Shown here: positions 49,822-58,360 of the stretch, piece by piece | Layout: each line of letters begins with the position of its first letter | How positions within the stretch are numbered: the stretch's first letter is position 1 | Made by a program: the position numbers and the translations under genes | The notes under the pieces: generated by a model | The model's database searches: none | What the model was told of the DNA's origin: nothing | What the model saw: the letters and a program-made list of their open reading frames with translations, nothing else | Source: Xenorhabdus stockiae | GTDB lineage: Bacteria; Pseudomonadota; Gammaproteobacteria; Enterobacterales; Enterobacteriaceae | DNA: 64,000 nt | NCBI RefSeq assembly: GCF_002632825.1 | Contig: NZ_NJAJ01000023.1 | Span: 1-64,000, forward strand | Direction of reading: 5' to 3'

Positions 49822-50244
49822 ATGAATCAACAAGGATTTACATTAATGGAAGTTATGGTGGTAATGGCAATAGTGTCTATCCTCGGTGCGATTGGTATTC
49901 CTAGCTATCAGGGATATATTCAAAAGGCAGCACTGACTGATATGCTACAAGCTATTGTTCCTTATAAATCTGGCATTGATATTTGTCATTTTGAAACCGG
50001 AAATTACAAAGAATGCAGCTCTGGGCATAAATCAATTCCATCAGGGTTTAATAGCCGTTACATCAATACAATTACAGTAAAAGAAGGAGAAGTAAATATT
50101 ATTGGCCAGAAAAACCTCAGCGGCCTGAATATCACCTTAAAACCAGATCAAGATACTAAAACTGGCATGACTCATTGGCAAGTTATGTGCAATTCTGAAA
50201 GTGAATCGTTAAAAACAAAATGTCAGGAAACATTTAAATTTTAA
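49822..50244 (+). CDS. ppdD: type IV major prepilin-like protein PpdD
   Basis: This 140-residue type IV prepilin has a very short leader, MNQQG, cleaved before FTLMEVMVVMAIVSILGAIG, with the Glu at +5 for assembly and N-terminal methylation. The remainder is a small pilin head with Cys residues near the middle and C-terminus for the D-region disulfide. It is the first gene of ppdD-hofB-hofC, whose products are the pilin, the assembly ATPase and the platform protein. The prepilin peptidase and the other pilus genes are outside the window. Confidence 0.93.
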   Translation: MNQQGFTLMEVMVVMAIVSILGAIGIPSYQGYIQKAALTDMLQAIVPYKSGIDICHFETGNYKECSSGHKSIPSGFNSRYINTITVKEGEVNIIGQKNLSGLNITLKPDQDTKTGMTHWQVMCNSESESLKTKCQETFKF

Positions 50245-50372
50245 AAAAACAAGTAAAAACAAACAAATTAGCATTTAAATTATAGTGTAAATATAGTCCT
50301 CCACTGAAAGTGTAAACAGCCTTATATTTACAAAAACAGCTATTCTCTTTTAAAACTAAAGGAATATATTAA

Positions 50373-51881
50373 ATGAGAAATATGGAAAGCAGTTTAATGG
50401 AAAAAGAAATTGACGAATTATGCCAGAAACATCAGGCAATCATTATAAAAAGAAATAGTTATTCCATCACTATTGCCTGTAGCCAATCACCCAATGAAGA
50501 GTTTATTACTGCATTACGTTTTATTTCTGGTGCAATAATTGATTTTAATATTTGGCCAAAAGCCAAAATAGAATCCATGTTGACAAAAAAGCACATACTA
50601 CCTTCTTACACAGAAAACTATTGCTCAGAAAATGGTGAAACAGAAACCTATCGGATAGAAAATTTAACCACTCCAAATAACAATTATAATGAAAAAAAAC
50701 TGATTGAAAGCAGTCATGAAGATATTGACACTCCTGTTATTCAGTTAATTAATCAAACAATATCTATTTCTATACAAAAAAGAGCATCAGATATTCACTT
50801 TGAGCCATTACAAAATAACTATCAAATACGTATTCGGGTTGATGGTTCATTACATTTTATGCCACCACCTCCTCCTCAAATGAATACTGGCATCCCTGCC
50901 CGCTTAAAAATTATGGCGAAACTCAATATTGCGGAAAAACGTCAGCCACAAGATGGGCAATTTGACTGGAATGATAATAAGAACCGTTATGCAATACGTA
51001 TCTCAACATTACCCACCCTGTATGGAGAAAAAATTGTTCTACGTATTCTCAGTACAATACAACAACTATCACTAGAACAACTTGGCCTGTCTGAATCTCA
51101 GCTACAACTTTTAATTCAGAAACTTCATGTACCGCAAGGAATGATTGTAGTAACCGGCCCGACAGGAAGCGGGAAAACCGTCACATTATACAGTTGCCTG
51201 AAATATTTAAATCAAACTCAGAAAAACATCTGTAGCGTTGAGGATCCTATAGAAATCCCCTTACAGGGAATTAATCAAACACAAGTAAATAATAAAATCG
51301 GGCTAGATTTTGCCAAAGTTTTGCGGGCATTACTCAGACAGGATCCCGATATCATCATGGTTGGTGAGATTCGTGATAATGAAACTGCTGAAATATCGAT
51401 GAAGTCTGCTCAAACGGGCCACTTGGTTTTATCCACCCTACATACCAACTCGACGATAGATACCTTATCACGCCTGCAACATCTGGGGATTTCAGGTTAT
51501 ACCACCGCTTCATGTGTTAAATTAATTATTGCTCAGAGATTAGTCCGCAAACTTTGCCCCCATTGTCGTCAACCCGCAGAAAAGTCTGAATTCATACATA
51601 CTGAAAATAACGATACAAAACAAAATATAGCAGTAAAAACATGGGTAGCTGTTGGTTGTGAGCACTGCTTTTCTGGCTATTATGGCAGGACAGCCATCTA
51701 TGAATTTCTCGAAATAAAACCTGAACTTCAACAGATTTTATCAGAACAATCTTCTGACAAGATACCCTGTTTACCAACCCAGCAACAAAAATCCACGCTT
51801 TTATCTGCCGGACTAACATTGGTCGGGCAAGGTATAACAACGCTGGAAGAGATTTATCAGACTCTAGGCCAGGAAGCATAA
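50373..51881 (+). CDS. hofB: type IV pilus assembly ATPase (HofB/PilB/GspE family)
   Basis: This 502-residue secretion ATPase powers pilin assembly from the cytoplasm. Motifs in order are Walker A GPTGSGKTVTLYS (about residues 263-275), an Asp box near EDPIEIPLQG, Walker B IIMVGEIRDNETAEI, a His box THTLHTN-like LSTLHTNSTIDTL, and a four-Cys zinc motif CPHCRQ...GCEHCFSGYYG near the C-terminus. The N1 domain is short and divergent. It follows ppdD by 128 bases and precedes hofC by 29. Confidence 0.93.
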   Translation: MRNMESSLMEKEIDELCQKHQAIIIKRNSYSITIACSQSPNEEFITALRFISGAIIDFNIWPKAKIESMLTKKHILPSYTENYCSENGETETYRIENLTTPNNNYNEKKLIESSHEDIDTPVIQLINQTISISIQKRASDIHFEPLQNNYQIRIRVDGSLHFMPPPPPQMNTGIPARLKIMAKLNIAEKRQPQDGQFDWNDNKNRYAIRISTLPTLYGEKIVLRILSTIQQLSLEQLGLSESQLQLLIQKLHVPQGMIVVTGPTGSGKTVTLYSCLKYLNQTQKNICSVEDPIEIPLQGINQTQVNNKIGLDFAKVLRALLRQDPDIIMVGEIRDNETAEISMKSAQTGHLVLSTLHTNSTIDTLSRLQHLGISGYTTASCVKLIIAQRLVRKLCPHCRQPAEKSEFIHTENNDTKQNIAVKTWVAVGCEHCFSGYYGRTAIYEFLEIKPELQQILSEQSSDKIPCLPTQQQKSTLLSAGLTLVGQGITTLEEIYQTLGQEA

Positions 51882-51910
51882 TCAATAAATATCCATATAG
51901 AAGGCAAAAA

Positions 51911-53110
51911 ATGAAAATAGAATTTATTTATCACTGGAACGCTGTGAATAAAAAAGGAAATATTATAACAGGAGAAAATATAGGTCAGAACAGACAAGTG
52001 ATTTTCAACCATCTGAGTCAGCTTGATCTACAACCCTACACCATTAAACGCCGACAGATTATTTATTACAGTGAAAAAGAAATGGCTTATCGGCTACATT
52101 TCACCCAACAACTAAATACATTGCTGACATCAGGTATTCCCCTGTTACAAGCTCTTAATATTCTCTTACCAGAATGTAAAAGTGTTATCTGGAGATGCAT
52201 ATTAGCTGATATTATTCATAAGATTAGTCAGGGAGAATCATTCTCTACCGCTTTACAGAATTATCCACGACTGTTTTCTCCTTTATTCTGCCAGTTTATT
52301 GCAGTAGGAGAACAAACCGGCCAACTTGAATCTTGCTGTCAGTTACTTATTAATCGACTAGAGCAGCAAAATATATTGCATAAAAAGTTCCAAAAAGCGT
52401 ATCGTTATCCATTAATAATTTCTCTTGTTGCTATAATCGTTATCTTATTAATGCTGATTTTCGTTCTACCTGAATTCAAACAGGTTTATTCTGCATTTGG
52501 GGCCTCACTACCTTTATTAACGCAGCTACTCTTATCTGCCTCTGACTTTTTTATTAATCATGGTTTTTTTATTTTTATAACAACATTAACAATGACAACT
52601 AGTTATTTAGGATTACGCTCTAGATTTCCTACATTACACGAAAAAGAAAAAATACTTTTCACCCGACTACCACTTTTCAAAAAACTCATAACATATCGGC
52701 ATACCAGCCAGATATTTCATATTCTATTTATGACTCAAAAAGCAGGATTAACGTTGACCATTGGTTTGGAATGTGCAATGAATGCAACCCATCATCCTTT
52801 ATTTATAGCTGGAATCAAAAACCTCCATCGAAAAATACAGCAAGGTGTACCAATGAGTCATGCCTTGAAAAAAGAGTATTGTTTCCCCCCATTATGTAAA
52901 CAATTTGTCATAATTGGTGAAGAATCAGGTGAACTTGAGTTATTTTTAGGTAATCTAGCAATATGGTATCAAGAGCAATTTATAAACTGTGCTGATAATT
53001 TAGCTAACTTACTTGAACCTGTATTAATGCTGTTCATTGCAATAATTGTAGGCCTGTTACTACTCGCTATGTATTTGCCAATTTTTCAATTGGGTACTAT
53101 TTTGACGTAA
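51911..53110 (+). CDS. hofC: type IV pilus inner-membrane platform protein (HofC/PilC/GspF family)
   Basis: This 399-residue protein has the repeated GspF domain. The first copy (FTQQLNTLLTSGIPLLQALN) lies at about residues 65-190 and the second (HILFMTQKAGLTLTIGLECA) at about 270-395. Three transmembrane helices lie at about 170-195, 215-235 and 370-395. It forms the platform for pilin assembly. The C-terminus GLLLLAMYLPIFQLGTIL is typical. guaC, which follows in E. coli, is absent; coaE comes next after 189 bases. Confidence 0.93.
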   Translation: MKIEFIYHWNAVNKKGNIITGENIGQNRQVIFNHLSQLDLQPYTIKRRQIIYYSEKEMAYRLHFTQQLNTLLTSGIPLLQALNILLPECKSVIWRCILADIIHKISQGESFSTALQNYPRLFSPLFCQFIAVGEQTGQLESCCQLLINRLEQQNILHKKFQKAYRYPLIISLVAIIVILLMLIFVLPEFKQVYSAFGASLPLLTQLLLSASDFFINHGFFIFITTLTMTTSYLGLRSRFPTLHEKEKILFTRLPLFKKLITYRHTSQIFHILFMTQKAGLTLTIGLECAMNATHHPLFIAGIKNLHRKIQQGVPMSHALKKEYCFPPLCKQFVIIGEESGELELFLGNLAIWYQEQFINCADNLANLLEPVLMLFIAIIVGLLLLAMYLPIFQLGTILT

Positions 53111-53299
53111 CGTATTATATACACTGAATTTCTAACGTTATGTAGCGGCGGCACTGATACGAACCATCCAAGGGAGCGATAACTATGTAAGTGGAACATG
53201 ATTGTAATAACAAGATTTATATATGTTTGTTTATAGCCCATATGCCTCCCTTGAGTTACAATTTATTTATATAGGCTATCAGAATATTTGAAGGATAGA

Positions 53300-53923
53300 A
53301 TGACTTATATTGTTGCACTCACAGGTGGAATTGGTAGTGGTAAAACAACTATCTCTAATGTATTTTCATCCCTTGGTGTCCCGCTTGTTGATGCAGATAT
53401 TATTGCCAGAGAAGTTGTTGCCTCTGGTTCTCCCGCATTACAGACAATCGCTGAACACTTTGGTTCGGATATCCTATTATCGGATGGTAGTTTAAACCGC
53501 GCCGTGCTACGCCAGAAAATTTTTGCTGCGCCAGAAGAAAAACAGTGGCTCAACTCACTTCTTCATCCACTAATACACACAGAAACACAACGACAACTGA
53601 ACCAAATCAACGCCCCTTATGCTATTTGGGTTGTACCTCTGCTAATAGAAAATAATTTAATGCATTTAGCTGACCGAATCTTAGTAGTTGATGTCTCCCC
53701 TGAAGTACAAATCAGCCGGACAATCACGCGTGATGGCGTTAGTCGGGAACAGGTTGAAAATATTCTGGCTGCACAGGCTGACCGCAATGAACGTCTGGGA
53801 AAAGCAGATGATGTCATATTAAACGATCAAAAAGAGCAAGATCTCACTGTACGTATAGCCGAATTACATCAACAATATTTGAAACAAGCAGAATCAGTCA
53901 GACAGGAAGAACGCAATGAATGA
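53300..53923 (+). CDS. coaE: dephospho-CoA kinase
   Basis: CoaE phosphorylates the ribose 3'-OH of dephospho-CoA, the last step of CoA synthesis. The ATG at 53300 after AAGGA gives 207 residues; the TTG at 53288 is too close to that site. The P-loop is [30 protein letters not shown] follows with the substrate Asp, then the LID region [17 protein letters not shown]. It overlaps zapD by eight bases, the conserved coaE-zapD-yacG operon. Confidence 0.96.
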   Translation: MTYIVALTGGIGSGKTTISNVFSSLGVPLVDADIIAREVVASGSPALQTIAEHFGSDILLSDGSLNRAVLRQKIFAAPEEKQWLNSLLHPLIHTETQRQLNQINAPYAIWVVPLLIENNLMHLADRILVVDVSPEVQISRTITRDGVSREQVENILAAQADRNERLGKADDVILNDQKEQDLTVRIAELHQQYLKQAESVRQEERNE

Positions 53924-54674
53924 TGCAACCTCTACTATTATTTTTGAACACCCGCTAAATGAAAAGATGCGTTCATGGTTGAGGATTGAATCTTCACTGC
54001 AACAACTCGAAACACAGTCTCATCTGGATTCACAAGCAAACAGCTTGGCATTTTTTCGCACAATCGCCGAGTTAATTGAGATACTGGAACGTGGTGAAGT
54101 ACGTTCTGAGTTATTAAAGGAACTGGAACGCCAACAAATAAAATTAAGGCAATGGCTCAATGCTCCCAATGTAGATACGACTATGGTTCACAGTCTGGTA
54201 GAGCAACTGAAAGAACGGAGCCTTGCATTACACCATGCTCCCCGCCTTAGCCAACAGATTAAAGAAGACCGAATCATCAGCATGGTTCGCCAACGGCTCA
54301 GTATTCCGGGCGGATGTTGTAGTTTTGATCTGCCGACATTGTATCTGTGGCTTCATCTGCCACAGTCTACCCGGGATGAAACCGTCAGCTCTTGGCTAAA
54401 CAGCCTCCTACCACTAAAGCAGGCATTAGAAAGCATTCTGGAGCTGATACGACAGTCAACAATGTTCTCTTCTCAGGTAAGCCATAACGGTTTTTTTCAG
54501 GGGAATGCTGGTGATGCCGATCTGCTAAGGTTAAAACTAGATATTTCGGAAAACCAATTAATTTATCCGCAAGTTTCTGGCCACAAAACGCGCTTTGCTA
54601 TCCGGTTTCTGCCAATGGACAGTGAAAATGGTACGGTACCTGCACATTTGTCATTTGAATTGGCCTGCTGTTAA
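53916..54674 (+). CDS. zapD: cell division protein ZapD
   Basis: This 252-residue cytosolic protein (YacF) crosslinks FtsZ filaments by binding the FtsZ C-terminal tail. The helical N-terminal domain begins [20 protein letters not shown], a motif typical of the family. A beta-rich C-terminal domain ends [14 protein letters not shown]. It overlaps the coaE stop and precedes yacG by 31 bases. The length is near E. coli ZapD (247 aa). Confidence 0.95.
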   Translation: MNDATSTIIFEHPLNEKMRSWLRIESSLQQLETQSHLDSQANSLAFFRTIAELIEILERGEVRSELLKELERQQIKLRQWLNAPNVDTTMVHSLVEQLKERSLALHHAPRLSQQIKEDRIISMVRQRLSIPGGCCSFDLPTLYLWLHLPQSTRDETVSSWLNSLLPLKQALESILELIRQSTMFSSQVSHNGFFQGNAGDADLLRLKLDISENQLIYPQVSGHKTRFAIRFLPMDSENGTVPAHLSFELACC

Positions 54675-54705
54675 CATACCCTCAAACTAAGCAGGAGAAA
54701 ACAGC

Positions 54706-54903
54706 ATGTCTGAAATATTGACTGTCGCATGTCCTACATGTGGTCAGGCCGTAATCTGGGGAGAAATTAGCCCACACCGACCGTTTTGCAGTAAGCGTTG
54801 TCAATTAATCGACTTAGGTGAATGGGCTAATGAAGAAAAGAAAATACCAAGTCAGGGCGACAGTATAGAAAACGATGAATGGAGTGAACTGCCTGAACAG
54901 TAA
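54706..54903 (+). CDS. yacG: DNA gyrase inhibitor YacG
   Basis: This 65-residue zinc protein inhibits gyrase by binding GyrB. The four Cys ligands appear as CPTCGQ (residues ~9-14) and [14 protein letters not shown] (residues ~28-41). The start follows an AGGAG site. It is the last gene of coaE-zapD-yacG and is convergent with mutT across an ERIC element and an 11-bp hairpin. The length equals the E. coli protein (65 aa). Confidence 0.95.
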   Translation: MSEILTVACPTCGQAVIWGEISPHRPFCSKRCQLIDLGEWANEEKKIPSQGDSIENDEWSELPEQ

Positions 54904-54910
54904 AATCACT

Positions 54911-55117
54911 TGATGGATTTCAAAATGCTTCGCGGCGGCAAGGGAGTAACAAATTCGTCGGGAACGAATTTGCCCAGCCAAAGGCTGGCCTCCGGTGAAA
55001 GGCAGGAGCCTCTCAGTAATCCCCAGAGGTATAGATAACCGTCTTTTTATAAAAACGGTGACTAGGGTGAGCGAGCGTAGCCAGCAAAGAGGCAACTTGT
55101 AAGACGAAGTGTAGATA
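54911..55117. repeat. ERIC element enlarged by an internal insert of about 66 bp
   Basis: The outer parts match the 26480 copy: GGATTTCAAAATGC, GCGGCGGCAAGGGAGTAAC on one side and ATCCCCAGAGGTATAGATAA, AAAACGGTGACTAGGGTGAG, AGGCAACTTGTAAGACGAAG on the other. Between them, at about 54951-55016, is an insert with its own hairpins (AAATTCGT/ACGAATTT and CCAGCC/GGCTGG). It lies between yacG and mutT. Confidence 0.8.
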
Positions 55118-55140
55118 GCGTCGAATAAGTTCGACGCTAT
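55115..55140. terminator. hairpin between yacG and mutT
   Basis: An 11-bp perfect stem ATAGCGTCGAA/TTCGACGCTAT with a 4-base loop lies between convergent genes, 11 bases after the mutT stop. T runs are short on both sides. Confidence 0.7.
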
Positions 55141-55151
55141 CTTTGCTCGAG

Positions 55152-55553
55152 TTAGCCCGCAGATTTAGTCAATAAACCAACGATACTACGGTTTGCTGGC
55201 GGGAATTCATCAGCAACTAATTCAGTTTGCAGGAGCCAGCGGGAAGGCTGCCCTTCTTTTCCAAATGGCTCATCTTCCCATTGATCAACCATAAAAAAGT
55301 AAAGAGTGATATTCCTGTCCGTAAATTCATGAGTGATAGTTTCCGTCAGTTCACAATGAGTTACCGTGATACCAACCTCTTCTTTTAGCTCTCTTATTAA
55401 AGCTTGTTCTGGTGTTTCTCCCTGTTCAAGCTTACCTCCCGGAAACTCCCAAAATCCGCCCATATGTGAGTCGGCACGACGTTGGGTAATAAAAATTTCA
55501 TTATTGCTGTTTTTAATAATGCCTGCCGCAATATGCAGATGTTTTTTTTCCAT
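55152..55553 (-). CDS. mutT: 8-oxo-dGTP diphosphatase MutT
   Basis: MutT hydrolyses oxidised dGTP and so prevents A-to-C transversions. The Nudix box is complete: GGKLEQGETPEQALIRELKE followed by EVGI (residues ~40-62). The start at 55553 (MEKKHLHIAAGIIK) best fits the family; an ATG four codons earlier is possible. It is convergent with yacG as in E. coli, but secA, which precedes mutT in E. coli, is not on the upstream side. Instead a 407-base gap leads to accessory genes. Confidence 0.95.
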   Translation of the reverse strand: MEKKHLHIAAGIIKNSNNEIFITQRRADSHMGGFWEFPGGKLEQGETPEQALIRELKEEVGITVTHCELTETITHEFTDRNITLYFFMVDQWEDEPFGKEGQPSRWLLQTELVADEFPPANRSIVGLLTKSAG

Positions 55554-55710
55554 AACGTTTTCCATGATGGTCGTTCTTACAAGCCATAATAAACAGCCTT
55601 ATGGGAAGATATAATCTCACGAGACCTGCATCAATTCACATTTCTTTTTATCTGTATCTTCATGCATAAAAGAATATTATATATACTTGATGCATTTCTA
55701 TTCATAAGAA

Positions 55711-55835
55711 GTATATTCAATCGATTTCAAAGTGTATCACTGCGGCAAGAAAACACTCCTTAGGCGCTTAGATAATCTATGCTTGTAACTACGCTAACCG
55801 GATGAACAACGCAGATAATAAAAAGCAATTTGAAG
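55711..55835. repeat. degenerate ERIC-like remnant
   Basis: GTATATTCAATCGATTTCAA, ACTGCGGCAAG and the end AGCAATTTGAAG recall ERIC blocks. The core has diverged. It lies in the 55566-55972 gap, which holds no gene. Confidence 0.45.
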
Positions 55836-55972
55836 AACAACAAACTTACATTAACCAAACAATACGACAAAAAGAAGGCAGCTAGAAAATGAATGGAAAA
55901 AACGTCAAATAAGGTTTTATCCAAGAATAAAAATAATTAAATCATACAATAAAGATTGAGGGAGAATCATTC

Positions 55973-57562
55973 ATGCAATATGAAGGTCAACCATTAATCG
56001 AAGCAAAAAAAATAGCCCATCAATTTTCGGGTGAACTCAAACCACTATTTTCCGATATTGATATTACTCTGCATACAGGGCAACACGCACTGATAGGCCG
56101 TAATGGTATTGGTAAATCCTGGTTAGCATCAATACTGGCAAAACAAACTTCACCATCGGAAGGAAGTGTCAGACATTTTTGTGATGTGGGTTATCTGTCA
56201 CAAGGCCTATCTGCTTTTACAGGTAGTTCAGCCAACATATTCGGACTCACTGATATTATCAATGCCAATGAACGTATTCTTGCTGGTATTGGTGAAGCCG
56301 CAGACTTTGATGTTATGGAAGGAAACTGGGATTGGCAATTTCAGATCGAATCTTTACTGGCAGAAGGTGAACTGGCTCCAGAGATATTAAACCAGCCCTT
56401 TAATTTACTCAGCGGAGGAGAACAAACACGACTTCGGCTACTGTCTCTCAAAAAACAGGGGGCCGGCTTTATGATTCTGGATGAACCAAGTAATCACCTT
56501 GATAGACAGGGGCGTCTCTGGTTAGCCCAATGGTTGGCAACTTTCAACGGTGGCATTTTACTGGTTACACATGATACGAAACTCTTACAGCATGTTTCCG
56601 TTGTTTATGAGCTTGGCGGGTTAGGATTATCACGTAGCATTGGTGGTTGGGAAACATGGCTGGACAGTAAAGAACAGCTAAGATTAGGTATACAGCGCGA
56701 GGTGGATCAGACCAGAAAAAACCTCAAGCAAGCCATACGGGATAAACAAAGAGATCGAGAAAAATCTGATAAAAGGCAGAGTCAGGGGAAACAACGTAGG
56801 GAAAATGCTAATCAAGCTAAAATTCTGCTGGATCGCGCATTGGACCGCTCTGAATCCACGTTGTCACGGCTGGCAAAACAGAATGAAGAAAGGCTACAGC
56901 GCAGTTCTTCCTTAGCAACTGATGCCAGAGCAAAACTCGACATTATCGACCCGCTGTCAATTGCTGTTGCAACGCCTCAGTCAGCAACGCCTCCATTACT
57001 TTATTTACAGGATGTCATTTTACCCTTTGGGTCAGACTCCCCTATCAGCTTGACTATCAATAACGGTGACCGCCTCGCTATCACAGGAAAAAATGGCAGT
57101 GGAAAATCGACTTTACTGAAAGTCATGACTGGCTCACTGGCACCAAAACAGGGCACTTGTCGCATCACCTCCTCACATCGCTTAATGGATCAGCATTTCT
57201 CATTCCTCGATAAAACCCAGTCAGCTTTGTATAACTTTCAATTACAGTCACCAGGCTGGACGGAAGATCGTTATCGTACTCGGCTGGCGCAACTGCGTAT
57301 GCGAGGTGAAGAGGCTCTAAAACCTGTCGGTTATCTAAGTGGAGGAGAACAACTGAAAGTCGCCCTTGCCTGTTTATTTTGTGGGCCTTCAGCACCGGCA
57401 CTTCTGTTATTAGATGAACCGGATAATCATCTGGATATTGAATCCCGTGAGTTACTCCAGAAAGCACTACATGATTACACTGGTGCTATGGTATTAATTT
57501 CTCATGATGATCAATTTATTGAGCGTATAGGTAATATGCAGGAACTCATACTGGGAGGTTAA
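55973..57562 (+). CDS. ABC-F family ATPase
   Basis: This 529-residue protein has two ABC domains and no membrane segments. Domain 1 has Walker A GRNGIGKSWLAS (residues ~42-53), signature LSGGEQTRLRLLSL and Walker B FMILDEPSNHLD. Domain 2 has Walker A GKNGSGKSTLLK (residues ~368-379), signature LSGGEQLKVALACL and LLLLDEPDNHLDIESRE. The linker (about residues 240-320) is long, basic and helical (KRQSQGKQRRENANQAKIL), as in ABC-F proteins that act on ribosomes. It follows a GGGAG site. It may be a translation factor or an antibiotic-protection protein; its place at the edge of a possible biosynthetic region makes the latter worth testing. Confidence 0.88.
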   Translation: MQYEGQPLIEAKKIAHQFSGELKPLFSDIDITLHTGQHALIGRNGIGKSWLASILAKQTSPSEGSVRHFCDVGYLSQGLSAFTGSSANIFGLTDIINANERILAGIGEAADFDVMEGNWDWQFQIESLLAEGELAPEILNQPFNLLSGGEQTRLRLLSLKKQGAGFMILDEPSNHLDRQGRLWLAQWLATFNGGILLVTHDTKLLQHVSVVYELGGLGLSRSIGGWETWLDSKEQLRLGIQREVDQTRKNLKQAIRDKQRDREKSDKRQSQGKQRRENANQAKILLDRALDRSESTLSRLAKQNEERLQRSSSLATDARAKLDIIDPLSIAVATPQSATPPLLYLQDVILPFGSDSPISLTINNGDRLAITGKNGSGKSTLLKVMTGSLAPKQGTCRITSSHRLMDQHFSFLDKTQSALYNFQLQSPGWTEDRYRTRLAQLRMRGEEALKPVGYLSGGEQLKVALACLFCGPSAPALLLLDEPDNHLDIESRELLQKALHDYTGAMVLISHDDQFIERIGNMQELILGG

Positions 57563-57648
57563 TCTGACAATGTGATTTGATGAATTGTTAACTTTATAAA
57601 CTACTATAAATATGCTGAAATCATTTGCACCTAAAAATAACAAAAGAC

Positions 57649-57705
57649 CCCGCCTCAAGTGGCGGGTAATAGATGTATTAGTTCAGATTAGATCTGAACT
57701 AATAC
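57649..57705. terminator. two adjacent hairpins after the ABC-F gene
   Basis: CCCGCC/GGCGGG (57649-57666) is followed by a perfect 14-bp stem GTATTAGTTCAGAT/ATCTGAACTAATAC with a 3-base loop (57675-57705). They lie between the convergent ABC-F and TetR stops. Neither has a T run directly after it, so termination is plausible but not certain; the second could also bind a protein. Confidence 0.55.
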
Positions 57706-57731
57706 GCACAGAATAAAATTTAAAATACATT

Positions 57732-58295
57732 TTATCTCAATGCCTTAAGCAAAGCATTAATACTGATTTGAAAGTAAGTTTCATCTTGTAATCCCTTAGC
57801 CGTGATATAAGAACCCTGCAAAGTAGAAATAATAAGTGTTGTAGCTTCTAATGGTGCTAATGTATTTGATATAGAACCATCAGAAATACATAGCCTGACA
57901 AGTTCCTCAATGCATTGTTTCATCCATTTAAAACCTCTTTTCACCTCTTCTGCCAGCTTCGCATCTTCCATAATACGTCGATCTCGAGCCATTTGACCAA
58001 TCAAACAACCACGAGTGATATTTCTTTTTTTATGAAGAAAATCAACTAACTTCTCATAAGCACTTTTTTCTGTGTTTAAAATAGTCTCAGTAGCATAAAT
58101 AAGCTGATTTGTGTTGTATTTAATGGCATAAAAAGCAAGGTCTTCTTTACCTTGAAAATGATGGTATAAACTACCTTGACCAACACCTGAGCGGGTTAAG
58201 ATATCTTTAGGGCTTGTATTAGCCAGCCCCTTTTCTAAAAGAAGCTCCCCCATTGCCTCAATTAATTTTTGCTTTGAATTTAATTCGTTAGACAT
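57732..58295 (-). CDS. TetR/AcrR-family regulator
   Basis: This 187-residue protein has an N-terminal helix-turn-helix (LIEAMGELLLEKGLANTSPK, then DILTRSGVGQGSLYHHFQGK) at residues ~10-50. A helical ligand domain follows, of the kind with a Cys near GCLIGQMARDRRIM. It is transcribed leftward 65 bases after the GAPDH stop in the same direction and is probably its own transcript or read with GAPDH. It is the only regulator in the cluster and is a candidate to control the divergent GAPDH/LeuA-like promoters. The ligand is unknown. Confidence 0.88.
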   Translation of the reverse strand: MSNELNSKQKLIEAMGELLLEKGLANTSPKDILTRSGVGQGSLYHHFQGKEDLAFYAIKYNTNQLIYATETILNTEKSAYEKLVDFLHKKRNITRGCLIGQMARDRRIMEDAKLAEEVKRGFKWMKQCIEELVRLCISDGSISNTLAPLEATTLIISTLQGSYITAKGLQDETYFQISINALLKALR

Positions 58296-58360
58296 TTTCC
58301 ACCTTAACTTGATAAAACACGCTCCTTTTCCAAAAGCGTGTTTTAATTATGAAATGCAAT

